From IMG/VR virus record IMGVR_UViG_3300027710_000063, positions 1 through 38,533 of that record: 38,533 bases of DNA, one strand, 5' to 3'. This document shows positions 1-7,802 of the stretch, one piece after another (position 1 is the stretch's first letter; the number at the start of each line of letters is the position of its first letter). Made by a program: the position numbers and the translations under genes. Source of the DNA: a virus. The notes under the pieces were generated by a model. It worked only from the letters and a program-made list of their open reading frames with translations. It was not told where the DNA came from and searched no databases.

Positions 1-1
1 G

Positions 2-1159
2 TTCAAGCATGAACACCTCACAGAAGGCACCGTCACCGCAGTTCGCGACATGGGCGGTTATGCTCGTTACACGTTCGCGAAGAAGTCCACCAAGAAAGAG
101 CCGAAGGTGCAGCCGAAAGCTGACAAGAAACCTTCCACCAAGAAAGAGCCGAAGGTGCAGCCGAAAGCTGACAAGAAACCTTCCACCAAGAAAGAGCCGA
201 AGGTGCAGCCGAAAGCTGATCCGGCTCCGAAGTCCGAAGGCAAGCGCAACAAGAAAGTTGCCGATGGCGTCGCCGCCGCACTTGCCGCACTGCGCGATGC
301 AAGCGGCCTTGATGCCAAGATCGCAAGCAAGGTTCTGCATGGTGTTCTGGCCGAGCTGAATGCCGCCGCTCGCGATGCAAACTTTGACGACCATATCACC
401 ATCGAAGGTGATGCCGTGTTCCAAGAAGAAGGCGGCGCTCGCGTCATGCTCAAGATTGGTTTTGATCTGGGCAACTACTACCAAGGCGAAGCCGAAGCCG
501 AAGCGCTGGAAGTTGACGAAATGCTCGACGCGCTGATCGAGGGCGGTTTCCTGACTGCAAGCCAAGCACGTCGCATGGAAGACGACGACATTTGCCGCAA
601 GTACAGCGAGCATTTCTCTGAGGAAGAGGAAGAGAACGAACTCGACACCGACTTCGACGGCGATGAGGACGAAGACGAGAACGAAGAAGAGGAAGACGAA
701 GAGAACGAAGACTTCGATCCGGAAGACGAAGAGAACGAAGAGGACGAGGACGAAGAGAACGAAGAGGACGAGGACGAAGTTCCTTACATCCAAATCGATC
801 TGCCCGCTACCTGTTTCGAAAATCTGCCGCGCCTGCCGAAGAACGAAGCGACCGACCTGAATGCCGAAATGCTGGAAGCGTTGGGTCTGGATGACCTCTT
901 CCCTGGGATCGTGTTCGACTACTCGCACAAAGACAAGGAACTCGAACTCGCGTTCGTCGCGTTCGCCAACAATGAGAACGGCGACCCGTGCATGGTAATG
1001 GCTCGCGTCGAAGACATTGAGAACGACCGTGAGAGCGTGCGCCGTATGTGGGTATCCACCAAGTTCGCGGCCAAGCGTCTGACTGTCCAAATCGGTGAAG
1101 CGGAAGGCAACGACAACGAGGAAGAGGAAGAGGAAGACGAGGACGGCTTCACTATCTAA
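2..1159 (+). CDS. Lys-repeat / Asp-Glu-rich protein, 5'-truncated by the window edge
   Basis: The frame is open from the first bases of the window, so the true start lies upstream. An internal ATG at 50 is in frame but has no ribosome site. About 385 residues are visible. Near the N-terminus are three 16-residue repeats of the form STKKEPKVQPKADKKP. An Ala-rich, probably helical segment follows, then a folded-looking stretch, then a run dominated by Glu, Asp and Asn (around 605-780), a second folded-looking domain, and an acidic tail ending DEDGFTI. I do not recognise the family. It shares the KADKK theme and acidic runs with the genes at 7803 and 8892, which suggests related roles, perhaps nucleic-acid or protein condensation in the head or nucleoid. 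That role is inference only. The CDS is followed by a perfect 11-bp stem palindrome. Confidence 0.75.
   Translation, partial: FKHEHLTEGTVTAVRDMGGYARYTFAKKSTKKEPKVQPKADKKPSTKKEPKVQPKADKKPSTKKEPKVQPKADPAPKSEGKRNKKVADGVAAALAALRDASGLDAKIASKVLHGVLAELNAAARDANFDDHITIEGDAVFQEEGGARVMLKIGFDLGNYYQGEAEAEALEVDEMLDALIEGGFLTASQARRMEDDDICRKYSEHFSEEEEENELDTDFDGDEDEDENEEEEDEENEDFDPEDEENEEDEDEENEEDEDEVPYIQIDLPATCFENLPRLPKNEATDLNAEMLEALGLDDLFPGIVFDYSHKDKELELAFVAFANNENGDPCMVMARVEDIENDRESVRRMWVSTKFAAKRLTVQIGEAEGNDNEEEEEEDEDGFTI
86..220 (+). repeat. 48-bp in-frame tandem repeat, nearly 3 copies
   Basis: Units begin at 86, 134 and 182. The first two copies are identical over 48 bases, and the third diverges after about 38 bases, where Asp-Pro-Ala-Pro replaces Asp-Lys-Lys-Pro. 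Each unit encodes a 16-residue, strongly basic peptide. The near-perfect DNA identity points to recent expansion or continuing homogenisation. Confidence 0.9.
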
Positions 1160-1180
1160 CCTCTCCCCTGCCTCGTATGT

Positions 1181-1202
1181 GAGGGGCGAACGTTCGCCCC
1201 TC
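1181..1202 (+). terminator. Intergenic GAGGGGCG perfect palindrome
   Basis: A 22-base perfect inverted repeat (11 bases per arm, GAGGGGCGAAC and its complement) lies between the stop at 1159 and the start at 1215. It has no long U-tract, so it may be a weak terminator, an mRNA processing or stability element, or a protein-binding palindrome. It belongs to the family of AGGGG...CCCCT stem-loops seen at several gene junctions in this window. Confidence 0.5.
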
Positions 1203-1214
1203 TAAGGAACATCA

Positions 1215-1577
1215 ATGATTGACAGTCGCATCGTCTATCAGCTTTTGGTTGGTGCAGCCATGAGCAAGACGCTTATCGATCTGAGTGCCGTCCTTTCCCA
1301 TCATTACTTAGCGCCTGACGATCCGAAGTTCAACGCATATCGTAGCCAAGTGAACGAAACGCTACTTGGTTTGTACGAAATGGATTTGAAAGCCGGACGT
1401 CCGCCGTTAAGTGCGCTGTTCGTGCTCCGGCAAACGAAGTTGCCCGGGCCAGCGTTACGTGACGCAATTGAAAAGAGTCGCGGCGCGAAGTTCCAAAGCA
1501 CCGAAGAATGGAAAGCCTACTGGCGTGAGTTGATTACTTCGATTTACACGCATTACGACTTTCCTGTAAAGGAATAA
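1215..1577 (+). CDS. Hypothetical protein, 120 aa
   Basis: An unrecognised small protein. The ATG at 1215 is chosen because AAGGA lies 6 bases upstream. An in-frame ATG at 1260 (MSKTLIDLSAVL) is a possible shorter start. The sequence looks soluble and mostly helical, with no signal peptide, membrane segment or recognisable motif. The end PVKE and stop are followed immediately by the next stem-loop region. The CTGTAAAGGAATAAT string at its 3' end resembles the AATCTGTAAA motif seen upstream of other genes, so it may carry a signal for the downstream gene. Confidence 0.7.
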   Translation: MIDSRIVYQLLVGAAMSKTLIDLSAVLSHHYLAPDDPKFNAYRSQVNETLLGLYEMDLKAGRPPLSALFVLRQTKLPGPALRDAIEKSRGAKFQSTEEWKAYWRELITSIYTHYDFPVKE

Positions 1578-1581
1578 TATG

Positions 1582-1600
1582 AGGGGCGACAAGCGCCCCT
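1582..1600 (+). terminator. Intergenic AGGGGCG stem-loop
   Basis: AGGGGCG (1582-1588) pairs with CGCCCCT (1594-1600) across a 5-base loop. It lies just after the stop at 1577 and before the preferred start at 1615. It shares stem sequence with the palindrome at 1181-1202. It has only two T residues after the stem, so termination is uncertain. Confidence 0.4.
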
Positions 1601-1614
1601 TGGAGTGTTGCCCT

Positions 1615-2052
1615 ATGAACAAAATCGACACACTGAGGCGTTTCGTCTCCGCCTTGATGCACGAAGATAGTGAAGTTACTCCCGTGGTGATTCACTCCCG
1701 TGCAATCTATAACCTGTCCGAAAAGAAGCGCAATGAAATCGGCGCGCTCGCGCTTGCCGAAGAGTTGACGCAACGTCTCCATCCAACTTACTGCGTCATG
1801 TACGCGGCGAGTGCTGTAAGTGATTCCGTCGGCGGTGGGCCGCTTGAAGATGACGCCGACGACTACGTGATATTCGGCCCGAATGTTCGCACTGCATCTT
1901 TGGAGAAAGTATTCGAAGCGATGCGCAACGATCCTTTCTCGCAGTTCGACGGACAAGAGAACACGCCTGAGTATGTTCAGCGATGGTGGCTGGATACTCA
2001 CGATTCGCTACCGCAGTTTATGGTAGACGAGGAAGACAACGACAAGGGGTGA
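1615..2052 (+). CDS. Hypothetical protein, 145 aa
   Basis: I do not recognise the family. The preferred start is ATG 1615 (MNKIDTLRRF), with TTGGAG 9 bases upstream and the stem-loop outside the coding region. An alternative ATG at 1579 has AAGGA 5 bases upstream and would add 12 residues (MRGDKRPLECCP), but those residues would be encoded by the stem-loop itself. The protein is moderately acidic and ends with a short acidic tail, VDEEDNDKG. It has no transmembrane segment or obvious catalytic motif. Only 3 bases separate its stop from the GTG of the next gene, so the two are probably co-translated. Confidence 0.65.
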   Translation: MNKIDTLRRFVSALMHEDSEVTPVVIHSRAIYNLSEKKRNEIGALALAEELTQRLHPTYCVMYAASAVSDSVGGGPLEDDADDYVIFGPNVRTASLEKVFEAMRNDPFSQFDGQENTPEYVQRWWLDTHDSLPQFMVDEEDNDKG

Positions 2053-2055
2053 TCT

Positions 2056-3282
2056 GTGATATTCGATATTCTGGACATGTGTGATGTGGACGTGTCTGAT
2101 TCGCGTTGGCACCGCACGGAAACAAAAGGTAAGCAGGGCCAAGGTAACTATTCCTCAATCAAGTATCTGCCGCGCATTTCGGTAAAGCGTGCGAAGCGCA
2201 TTATCGACGAGGTACGTGCAGATTTAGCGAGCGCTCCGAAGCGTGATCGTCTGGTTGATATGGTTCGCGCTGGTCTCGGCGTGCCTCCCGATGTGGAGTT
2301 GTTGAAGACTCTGCGTCAAACAACCGCAGGCATGACCGAAGAGCAACGCACTGAAATGTTCGCTGCGATTGCTGGTGTCGAAGCATCCGTTGAGGCAGTT
2401 GCATCCTTTATGTCGCCGTGGCCGTTCGTGCCGTCGCGTGACTGGGTGAGCACTGCGCTGGGTCGCGAAGTGTGGCCGTTCTTCAAATCCGAAGGGCGCG
2501 GCACACAACACGAAATCAGCGTGCCTCAACACGCTGCGTACGGCGCGCTGGTGTATCGTCAGAGGTCATACGAAAGCAGCGAATACAAACTGTGTGATGC
2601 GTTTGTGTTCAAGCATCGTAAGGGCGTTAACGCTGTGCCTGCCATGTTCGCGTTGCGTGCTGACCTGCTCGCTAAGAGTGGCCCGCGCGGTATCCACAAA
2701 ATCATCGACGTCAAAGACATTATGTCTGGCACCGGAATGTATTTTGCGGTGTTCGGTGTGTTCCACTTTCCGGACGCGCCCGCTTCAATGACGCAAGCAT
2801 CGTGCTTGAAGCAATTGCTGCGCCTCGACACGTTGAAGGTTGACGAGCTTTGGGATATGTACCCAACGCCTGAATACCTCGCGCTGAAAGAAGCTGTAAA
2901 GGAATACCGTGAGAAGGCAATCAGGGCACGCGCATTCCTTGCGAAGTATGCCGACCGTCTCGAACGCAAGCGCGTCACGCATAACATCGCCACCAAGGCG
3001 AAACGTGCAAACGCGCGTCTGGCTCGCCTTGTAGAGTTGGAAGATGAGTTGGTGAAGTTCACACGCAAGCCGCATCCCGAGAACGCGCTGAACATAGTTT
3101 CGTTCCACGCGCTTGATGTAATGCTGCCGACGTCAATCACCAAGCCCGAAGAATCTGAATGGCGTCCGATTAAGAGCAAGCGGTTCCTTGAGCTTGCCGG
3201 ACGTCTAGCCCCTGCGCAGAAAACTGTAAAGGGTAAATCGATCACTTACACACTGAGACCGAAAGGCTCTCGAATCTGGTAA
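2056..3282 (+). CDS. Hypothetical protein, 408 aa
   Basis: Start is GTG 2056, supported by AAGGGG about 6 bases upstream and tight packing against the previous stop. The product is basic overall. Residues about 275-340 are rich in Arg, Lys, Ala and Glu (YREKAIRARAFLAKYADRLERK and beyond) and look like a helical or coiled-coil stretch. The rest looks like a mixed alpha/beta fold. No family is recognised. The end GSRIW is basic. It lies directly before the large acidic protein at 3295, and the pair may be co-expressed. I infer no function. Confidence 0.7.
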   Translation: MIFDILDMCDVDVSDSRWHRTETKGKQGQGNYSSIKYLPRISVKRAKRIIDEVRADLASAPKRDRLVDMVRAGLGVPPDVELLKTLRQTTAGMTEEQRTEMFAAIAGVEASVEAVASFMSPWPFVPSRDWVSTALGREVWPFFKSEGRGTQHEISVPQHAAYGALVYRQRSYESSEYKLCDAFVFKHRKGVNAVPAMFALRADLLAKSGPRGIHKIIDVKDIMSGTGMYFAVFGVFHFPDAPASMTQASCLKQLLRLDTLKVDELWDMYPTPEYLALKEAVKEYREKAIRARAFLAKYADRLERKRVTHNIATKAKRANARLARLVELEDELVKFTRKPHPENALNIVSFHALDVMLPTSITKPEESEWRPIKSKRFLELAGRLAPAQKTVKGKSITYTLRPKGSRIW

Positions 3283-3294
3283 CGGAGAAACATC

Positions 3295-6200
3295 ATGATC
3301 ATTATCGCATCTGCACCTCTCGCGTCCGCTCTGGATCGTTCGAAGGGGATTGCCAACTCCAAATCACTGCGTCCGTCCAATACCAATCTGGCTTCTCGCT
3401 GTGAAGGGCTGAAATCTTCGCTGCGTTTGTTTGCTCGCACGCTGGCAACTCGCGCAATCACCACCGACGACTACAGCGTCGATCTGATTGCACTGGATGA
3501 CAAAGCGCGTCGCCTGTTCACTGAGCAAGTGCAGCGTGAGGGCGCGAACTTTGAAAGCGTGTCCGCAATGCTCGAAGCGAAAAACGTGTTCGCTGTTCTG
3601 TCCGTTGATGGCAGCGACCCCGAAGCCGTGTTCGATAACATCGCTGAACTGTTCGACGTTTATCTGAATGTCGATGACGTGTGGCAACGTGCATCCAGCA
3701 CTTCCAGCGACGAGCTGATCGCTAACCTTCTGTCTGACGCGGCGCACGGCGGTTATGCTGTCGAAGCGCTGGGCGGCGTACCTCCGGCCAGCATCGTAAC
3801 CAGCTCCGCTGACTGCGTTGTCGTAATCGAAGATCCGGATCTCTCGCCTGTCGTTGAAGTAGAGCAAAACGAAATGCCTGAGCCTGTGATCGGCGGCGTT
3901 GACGTTGCTCCGGTTGTCGAGACTGGTGTCGGCATCGGTGACGTCGTGGACACTCCGGAAGTTGTGATCGAAGAAGCGGTTCCGGAAAACCTCGACTTCC
4001 TGATCGCCTGCTGTGAAGAGTTGTATGCAGGCATCAAAGATGGCCTGCCTGACGTCAACGAGATCGGCAAACTGTTTGCAAGTCCCAAGCGTTTGGCAAC
4101 CTACATGCAAATGCCTGCGCTGACCAACAAGTTGAGCATCGACACGCAATCCATGTTGCCGTTTATGCTGGAAGCCACCGACGCGCTGGCCGCGCATTTC
4201 GCGTCACTGAATTCTGTAAATGAACAACACAACATCGAACAAAAGGAACCGAAAGCCATGACCAACCTGACCGAACTGATGCGCGTATGCCAAGAAATGT
4301 ATGCGGCCATCAAAGTCATTACCCCGAACCTGCCGGAAGTTTCCGAGCTGTTCGCTACTCCGGCCCGCATCCAGCGCTACGTGAAGTTCGCTCCGGTTGT
4401 GAACGCGATGAACGAAAAGGATCGCGCACTGCTGCCGGAAGTTGAAGCCAACGCCGAAGCAATCGCTGCTGGTTTCGTTGAGCTGGGCGAGCTGATGAAA
4501 GACGCCGACGCCGCTCCGGCTGCTGCTCCGGCTGCTGCTGCTGCTGCTCCGGTCGCTGCTGCCGCTCCGGTCGCGGCTGCCGCCTCCATTCCGGTCGCCG
4601 CTGTTGTTGCTGACGAAGACGACGAAGACGAAGAGGAAGAAGTCGCCGCCGTCGAAGATCAGGAAGAAGAGGAAGCGCAAGACGCCGAACATTATGCCCG
4701 TGAGCGCTGGCCTGTTCTGTCTCTGCTGCTGATCGATGGCGCTTACCAAGATCTGCCGAGCGAAGAGACTGCTGGCCTTACCGAAGTTCTGGCAGACGGT
4801 GCAACTCAAATGGTTGACCTGTTCAAAGACATGCCGATCAATGCGCCGTTCGATCTGGGTGACATTACCGAAGTTATGGACGACACCGATAGCAACCAAC
4901 TGGCTGCAATCGTCGGCCTGCTGATGGGTGACACCGACGATTTCGATCCGCTCAACTCCGGCTCCGCTGAGATCGAAGCGCTGCTCGATGCCGTTGAAGA
5001 AAGCGCGAACGTTATGGCCGACGCACTCGACGCCGAACTGGAAGAAGACGAGGACGAAGACGAAGACGGCAACGGTATCGAGCCTGTCGAATCCTCTCTG
5101 ATCGCCGCCTTCTCCGAACTGGGTGAAGACCTGTATCGCGTTGCTGAACTGATGATCCCTGGTATCACTGACGGCGGTGTCACTGTCGAAGAGCTGGCCG
5201 CTGCCGTTGCCGAAATGTGCGACCACAACGGCGAGACCGTGTGCCTGACTCTCAACTCCCTCTATCACTCCATCGAAGAAGAGGATGATGACTTCGCTGC
5301 CGTTGTCAGTGAGCTGGTAGAATCCGTTGCCGACGCGCAAGCAATCGATCTGGGTGACGAAGGCGACGATGATGACGTTGACGACGAAGACGACGAAATG
5401 GGTCTGGGTGACGAAGAAGACGACGAAGAAGATGAAAGCGACGACCTGCGTTTGGTCAACGTTACCATCGTTCCGCGTCTGGTTCTGAACCTGTCACTGG
5501 ATAACCGTCTGCACCTGACCGAAGAAGAAATTCTGGCGCTGGGTTGTGTCGAAGGTGAGCAAGGTGACTATGACCTGAGCATCGGTCTGAACGGTCGCAC
5601 CAAGGGCAAGAAAAATGCACCGCGCGGTTTCTACCTCGGCCCTATCCGTGACGTCGCAAGCGAACTGGCCAAGATCGCAAATGCGAGCGTGCTGATTCCG
5701 CAGAGCAAACTGAAAGGTGATCACGAACGTCTGGCCCGCGCAATCATCGCGGCACTGCCGAACGGTTCCGGTGGCCTGAACATGAACCTGCGCGGTGAAG
5801 AGCGTATCGTGCTGGATCCGGAAGGCAATATCACTGTCGGGTTCGCTGACGAAGAAGGCGACGGCGACGAGCGCGTCGTGAACTTCAACGACCTGTGCAG
5901 CCTGTCCACCAACTTCTATGTTGGTGACAACATTGCAACTGGCACCACCATCGAAGTGACCACCGTCCTGACCATGTTCCTGCCGCGCCTGAGCGGTGGC
6001 ACCAAAGAAGGTCGCTCGCTGCTGGTTGAGCATCTGTGCAAGCTGGCCGTGCGTAACGCTGAACGTACTGGCGTGCCTGTGCTGCCTGCGATCACTTTCC
6101 TCGGCGCTGATGCAGCACTGCAAGACACCAGCGGTATGTCTGTCGTTGAATGTCTGCAAACCATGCTCTCCGTAGCAGAGAACGAAGAGCCCACCGTGTA

Positions 6201-6480
6201 CGGCAACTGGGCGGGTGCAGTCGGTGCAAGTATGGCCGCAGTTATGTCCGGTGAAGATCACGGTATCAGCTACCTGAGCGAAGACCAGCGCATCGACTTC
6301 GACAACGCTGAGAACGAAGACGAGATCGAACTGATCGACGGCGTGCTGTCCGACACTGGTGCGGTAATGCTGACCGACGCTGGCCCGAACCTGTTTGCGC
6401 TGGGCGGTGACTACACCATCATGCTGGTTCCGCAAGGCAACGTCGAATCCGACGAAGACGAGGCGGTCGGTAAAGAATAA
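3295..6480 (+). CDS. Large acidic protein with duplicated helical domains, 1061 aa
   Basis: ATG 3295 follows CGGAG. The first ~60 residues are basic and low in acids; the remainder is very acidic. Two paralogous ~70-residue helical domains are visible at about 232-305 (CCEELYAGIKDGLPDVNEIG) and 322-395 (VCQEMYAAIKVITPNLPEVS), both with LFA(S/T)P followed by a Tyr. An Ala/Pro-rich hinge (about 405-440) and Asp/Glu runs then alternate with further helical segments. The C-terminal ~330 residues look folded and beta-containing. An internal ATG at 4258 has AAGGAA 9 bases upstream and an upstream CTGTAAATGAAC string, so a 740-residue isoform or an ancestral two-gene arrangement is possible. Codon use is strongly biased (CTG, CGT, GGT), as in highly expressed genes. 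I do not recognise the family; an abundant structural or scaffold-like protein is a guess. Confidence 0.8.
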   Translation: MIIIASAPLASALDRSKGIANSKSLRPSNTNLASRCEGLKSSLRLFARTLATRAITTDDYSVDLIALDDKARRLFTEQVQREGANFESVSAMLEAKNVFAVLSVDGSDPEAVFDNIAELFDVYLNVDDVWQRASSTSSDELIANLLSDAAHGGYAVEALGGVPPASIVTSSADCVVVIEDPDLSPVVEVEQNEMPEPVIGGVDVAPVVETGVGIGDVVDTPEVVIEEAVPENLDFLIACCEELYAGIKDGLPDVNEIGKLFASPKRLATYMQMPALTNKLSIDTQSMLPFMLEATDALAAHFASLNSVNEQHNIEQKEPKAMTNLTELMRVCQEMYAAIKVITPNLPEVSELFATPARIQRYVKFAPVVNAMNEKDRALLPEVEANAEAIAAGFVELGELMKDADAAPAAAPAAAAAAPVAAAAPVAAAASIPVAAVVADEDDEDEEEEVAAVEDQEEEEAQDAEHYARERWPVLSLLLIDGAYQDLPSEETAGLTEVLADGATQMVDLFKDMPINAPFDLGDITEVMDDTDSNQLAAIVGLLMGDTDDFDPLNSGSAEIEALLDAVEESANVMADALDAELEEDEDEDEDGNGIEPVESSLIAAFSELGEDLYRVAELMIPGITDGGVTVEELAAAVAEMCDHNGETVCLTLNSLYHSIEEEDDDFAAVVSELVESVADAQAIDLGDEGDDDDVDDEDDEMGLGDEEDDEEDESDDLRLVNVTIVPRLVLNLSLDNRLHLTEEEILALGCVEGEQGDYDLSIGLNGRTKGKKNAPRGFYLGPIRDVASELAKIANASVLIPQSKLKGDHERLARAIIAALPNGSGGLNMNLRGEERIVLDPEGNITVGFADEEGDGDERVVNFNDLCSLSTNFYVGDNIATGTTIEVTTVLTMFLPRLSGGTKEGRSLLVEHLCKLAVRNAERTGVPVLPAITFLGADAALQDTSGMSVVECLQTMLSVAENEEPTVYGNWAGAVGASMAAVMSGEDHGISYLSEDQRIDFDNAENEDEIELIDGVLSDTGAVMLTDAGPNLFALGGDYTIMLVPQGNVESDEDEAVGKE
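4210..4260 (+). promoter_or_regulatory. Buried intergenic-like segment with internal ribosome site
   Basis: Inside the 3295-6480 frame, TTCTGTAAATGAAC (around 4212) is followed by an AAGGAA Shine-Dalgarno sequence and ATG 4258. This matches the layout of true intergenic regions upstream of 7158 and 7803. The in-frame ATG begins the second paralogous domain exactly. It could drive a shorter isoform, or it may be the relic of a junction between two genes now fused. Confidence 0.4.
4510..4605 (+). repeat. Ala-rich GCT/GCC tract
   Basis: Runs of GCT and GCC codons encode APAAAPAAAAAAPVAAAAP, an Ala/Pro hinge between the duplicated helical domains and the acidic second half of the 1061-residue protein. 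It resembles the flexible Ala hinges seen in other acidic multi-domain proteins. Confidence 0.8.
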
Positions 6481-6502
6481 TCGCCTGTAGTCAGTAACTT
6501 TA

Positions 6503-6524
6503 AGGGGAGGGTAAAACCTCCCCT
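6503..6524 (+). terminator. Intergenic AGGGGAGG stem-loop
   Basis: AGGGGAGG (6503-6510) pairs with CCTCCCCT (6517-6524), 8 bp with a 6-base loop, in the 60-base gap between 6480 and 6541. A CTGTAGTCAGTAACTTTAA string just upstream resembles the one preceding the stem-loop at 14500. It has no U-tract, so it may attenuate or stabilise rather than terminate transcription. Confidence 0.45.
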
Positions 6525-6540
6525 AATTCTGGAGAGCGTA

Positions 6541-6978
6541 ATGGAACAAACGAAAAGCATGTGCGACGTACTTCTCGCACTTGAACTCACTGCGCGTACT
6601 GCAAGAGGTGCGCTGGTTGATAATGATAATGTTGTGGCACAACTTAGCGATAAGTTGGTGTCCAGCGAAACACTGCGTATGCAGCAACAGGAACAAAGCC
6701 AACAAGTTCTTGCCGCCGCCACCCGCAAATGTGATAACCTCGGCGCGGAAGTTGTGGCACTCTCTAACCGGCCCGCAGAGTTGATTCGCCTATTCGCAAC
6801 TCGCCTTGGCGTGGTGTGCGAAGCGACTGACTCCGCCGCCCGCGACGAGCTGCTGCGCGCGTTGCGTGACGAAATCAATCTCATGCTTCCGCAGCAACCT
6901 GCCGAGCCTGCGCAAAGTGAAGAAGACATTCGCGGTCGCGCACTCGCTACTTTAGAAAAGACCGGAAGTCAGAAATAA
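6541..6978 (+). CDS. Hypothetical helical protein, 145 aa
   Basis: ATG 6541 follows GGAGAG. The protein is largely helical, with a Gln-rich stretch around residues 47-55 (MQQQEQSQQ) that may form a short coiled coil. The C-terminal part is Ala/Leu/Arg-rich and ends TLEKTGSQK. There is no membrane segment or catalytic motif. The stop TAA abuts the ATG of a tiny membrane-protein gene. The family is not recognised. Confidence 0.7.
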   Translation: MEQTKSMCDVLLALELTARTARGALVDNDNVVAQLSDKLVSSETLRMQQQEQSQQVLAAATRKCDNLGAEVVALSNRPAELIRLFATRLGVVCEATDSAARDELLRALRDEINLMLPQQPAEPAQSEEDIRGRALATLEKTGSQK

Positions 6979-7092
6979 ATGCTCCGAGCTGCACTTGCTA
7001 ATTCCAAGGCATCGAAGCTATTCTGTTTTTCGATTCTAACTATCGTTGCCTTGCCCGTTCTTCTGGTGCTGGCCGACATGCTGTCGCGCTGA
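6979..7092 (+). CDS. Small single-pass membrane protein, 37 aa
   Basis: This short frame begins with the ATG directly after the TAA of the upstream gene, with GGAAG about 11 bases upstream, and stops at TGA 7090-7092. Residues 1-13 are polar with basic residues (Arg3, Lys10, Lys13). Residues about 14-33 (LFCFSILTIVALPVLLVLAD) form one hydrophobic segment, and the end is DMLSR. By the positive-inside rule the N-terminus is probably cytoplasmic. It could be a small lysis-related or membrane-modifying phage protein, but I see no family signature, and the short length leaves real doubt. Confidence 0.5.
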   Translation: MLRAALANSKASKLFCFSILTIVALPVLLVLADMLSR

Positions 7093-7099
7093 CGTCAGT

Positions 7100-7118
7100 A
7101 ATCTGTAAATGATAATTG
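7100..7118 (+). promoter_or_regulatory. AATCTGTAAATGATAATTG motif (candidate phage promoter)
   Basis: Located 40 bases upstream of the start at 7158. It matches the intergenic motif at 7712-7730 at 17 of 19 positions and resembles the one at 14481. The TGTAAATG core is similar to the T4 late promoter TATAAATA, which is recognised by a phage sigma factor. The promoter role is inferred from recurrence and position only. Confidence 0.5.
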
Positions 7119-7157
7119 TAAGCCGTTAATCAAACATCCCATTCAAGGAATCTCGTT

Positions 7158-7694
7158 ATGTCTAATGCTAAAAAGCGTTCCGCTTCTGAAACCGGCCTGC
7201 GTACCCGTGCTGCTCGTATCGTTGAGAAAGCCAACCTCGACCAGTCCACTTCCCATGCAGCGCAGTTTGAAGTTCAGGTGTTTGCGCGCGCTCCGGAAAC
7301 TTTCGGTGCCGTGATTCTGCGCGAAGGCGGCAACACGCTGCTGATTCGCCGCAAGAAAGGTTACGGCTCTTCCAAGCAGATCGAAACCACCATCAACCGC
7401 TCCGAAGTTATCGCCATCGCCCGTGATGCCGCCAAGGATCGCGCCGCTGCGATTACCATGTGGAATACCATTCCGGTGTTCCAACTGAAAGGTGTAAAGG
7501 TTGATTACGATGCCGAAGGTAATCTGATCTGCACCAGCGCCGAGACTGGCGAAGTGACCACTGTGCAGATGGACTCCCACGCTCGCGTTACCGTCACTGG
7601 CATGGACGGCAAGAAAGTTGCCGCGCCCGCTGGTGAAGCTGGCAGCAAGAAAAAGTCCGGCAAGGTAACTCAACTGCGCCGCGCTGCCAAGTAA
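7158..7694 (+). CDS. Basic hypothetical protein, 178 aa
   Basis: ATG 7158 is preceded by AAGGAATCTCGTT. The protein is strongly basic. Residues about 1-30 carry many Arg and Lys; the centre (about 36-155) looks beta-rich (FEVQVFARAPETFGAVILRE); the C-terminus is a Lys/Arg tail (GSKKKSGKVTQLRRAAK). Codon use is highly biased, as in neighbouring genes, which suggests strong expression. A candidate promoter motif lies just upstream. It could be a nucleic-acid-binding or structural protein, but I recognise no family. Confidence 0.75.
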   Translation: MSNAKKRSASETGLRTRAARIVEKANLDQSTSHAAQFEVQVFARAPETFGAVILREGGNTLLIRRKKGYGSSKQIETTINRSEVIAIARDAAKDRAAAITMWNTIPVFQLKGVKVDYDAEGNLICTSAETGEVTTVQMDSHARVTVTGMDGKKVAAPAGEAGSKKKSGKVTQLRRAAK

Positions 7695-7711
7695 TCCAAG
7701 TCTGCTTTCGA

Positions 7712-7730
7712 AATCTGTAAATAGTAATTG
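7712..7730 (+). promoter_or_regulatory. AATCTGTAAATAGTAATTG motif (candidate phage promoter)
   Basis: The second copy of the motif, in the 108-base gap between 7694 and 7803. It differs from the copy at 7100 only at two central bases (AG for GA). Conservation outside coding sequence and upstream of a highly biased gene supports a regulatory role, inferred to be transcription initiation. Confidence 0.5.
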
Positions 7731-7802
7731 AAAATCGGGGCGCTGCGAAACCGCGCGCCTTATCTCTCCAGCGCAAATGCGCAATTCAAGGAACTGTAGA
7801 AA

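Noticed and set aside
9-359. A + strand frame from ATG 9 encoding Arg/Ser/Pro-rich repeats
   Set aside because: It is an alternative reading of the 48-bp repeat. The overlapping frame continues much further and keeps coding character.
4204-5340. A 378-aa reverse-strand frame, and other long antisense frames at 5494-6435, 12843-14078, 32839-34149 and 36863-38149
   Set aside because: All lie opposite strong + genes with recognisable proteins or clear codon bias, and lack ribosome sites. Such shadows arise from the GC-skewed codon use here.
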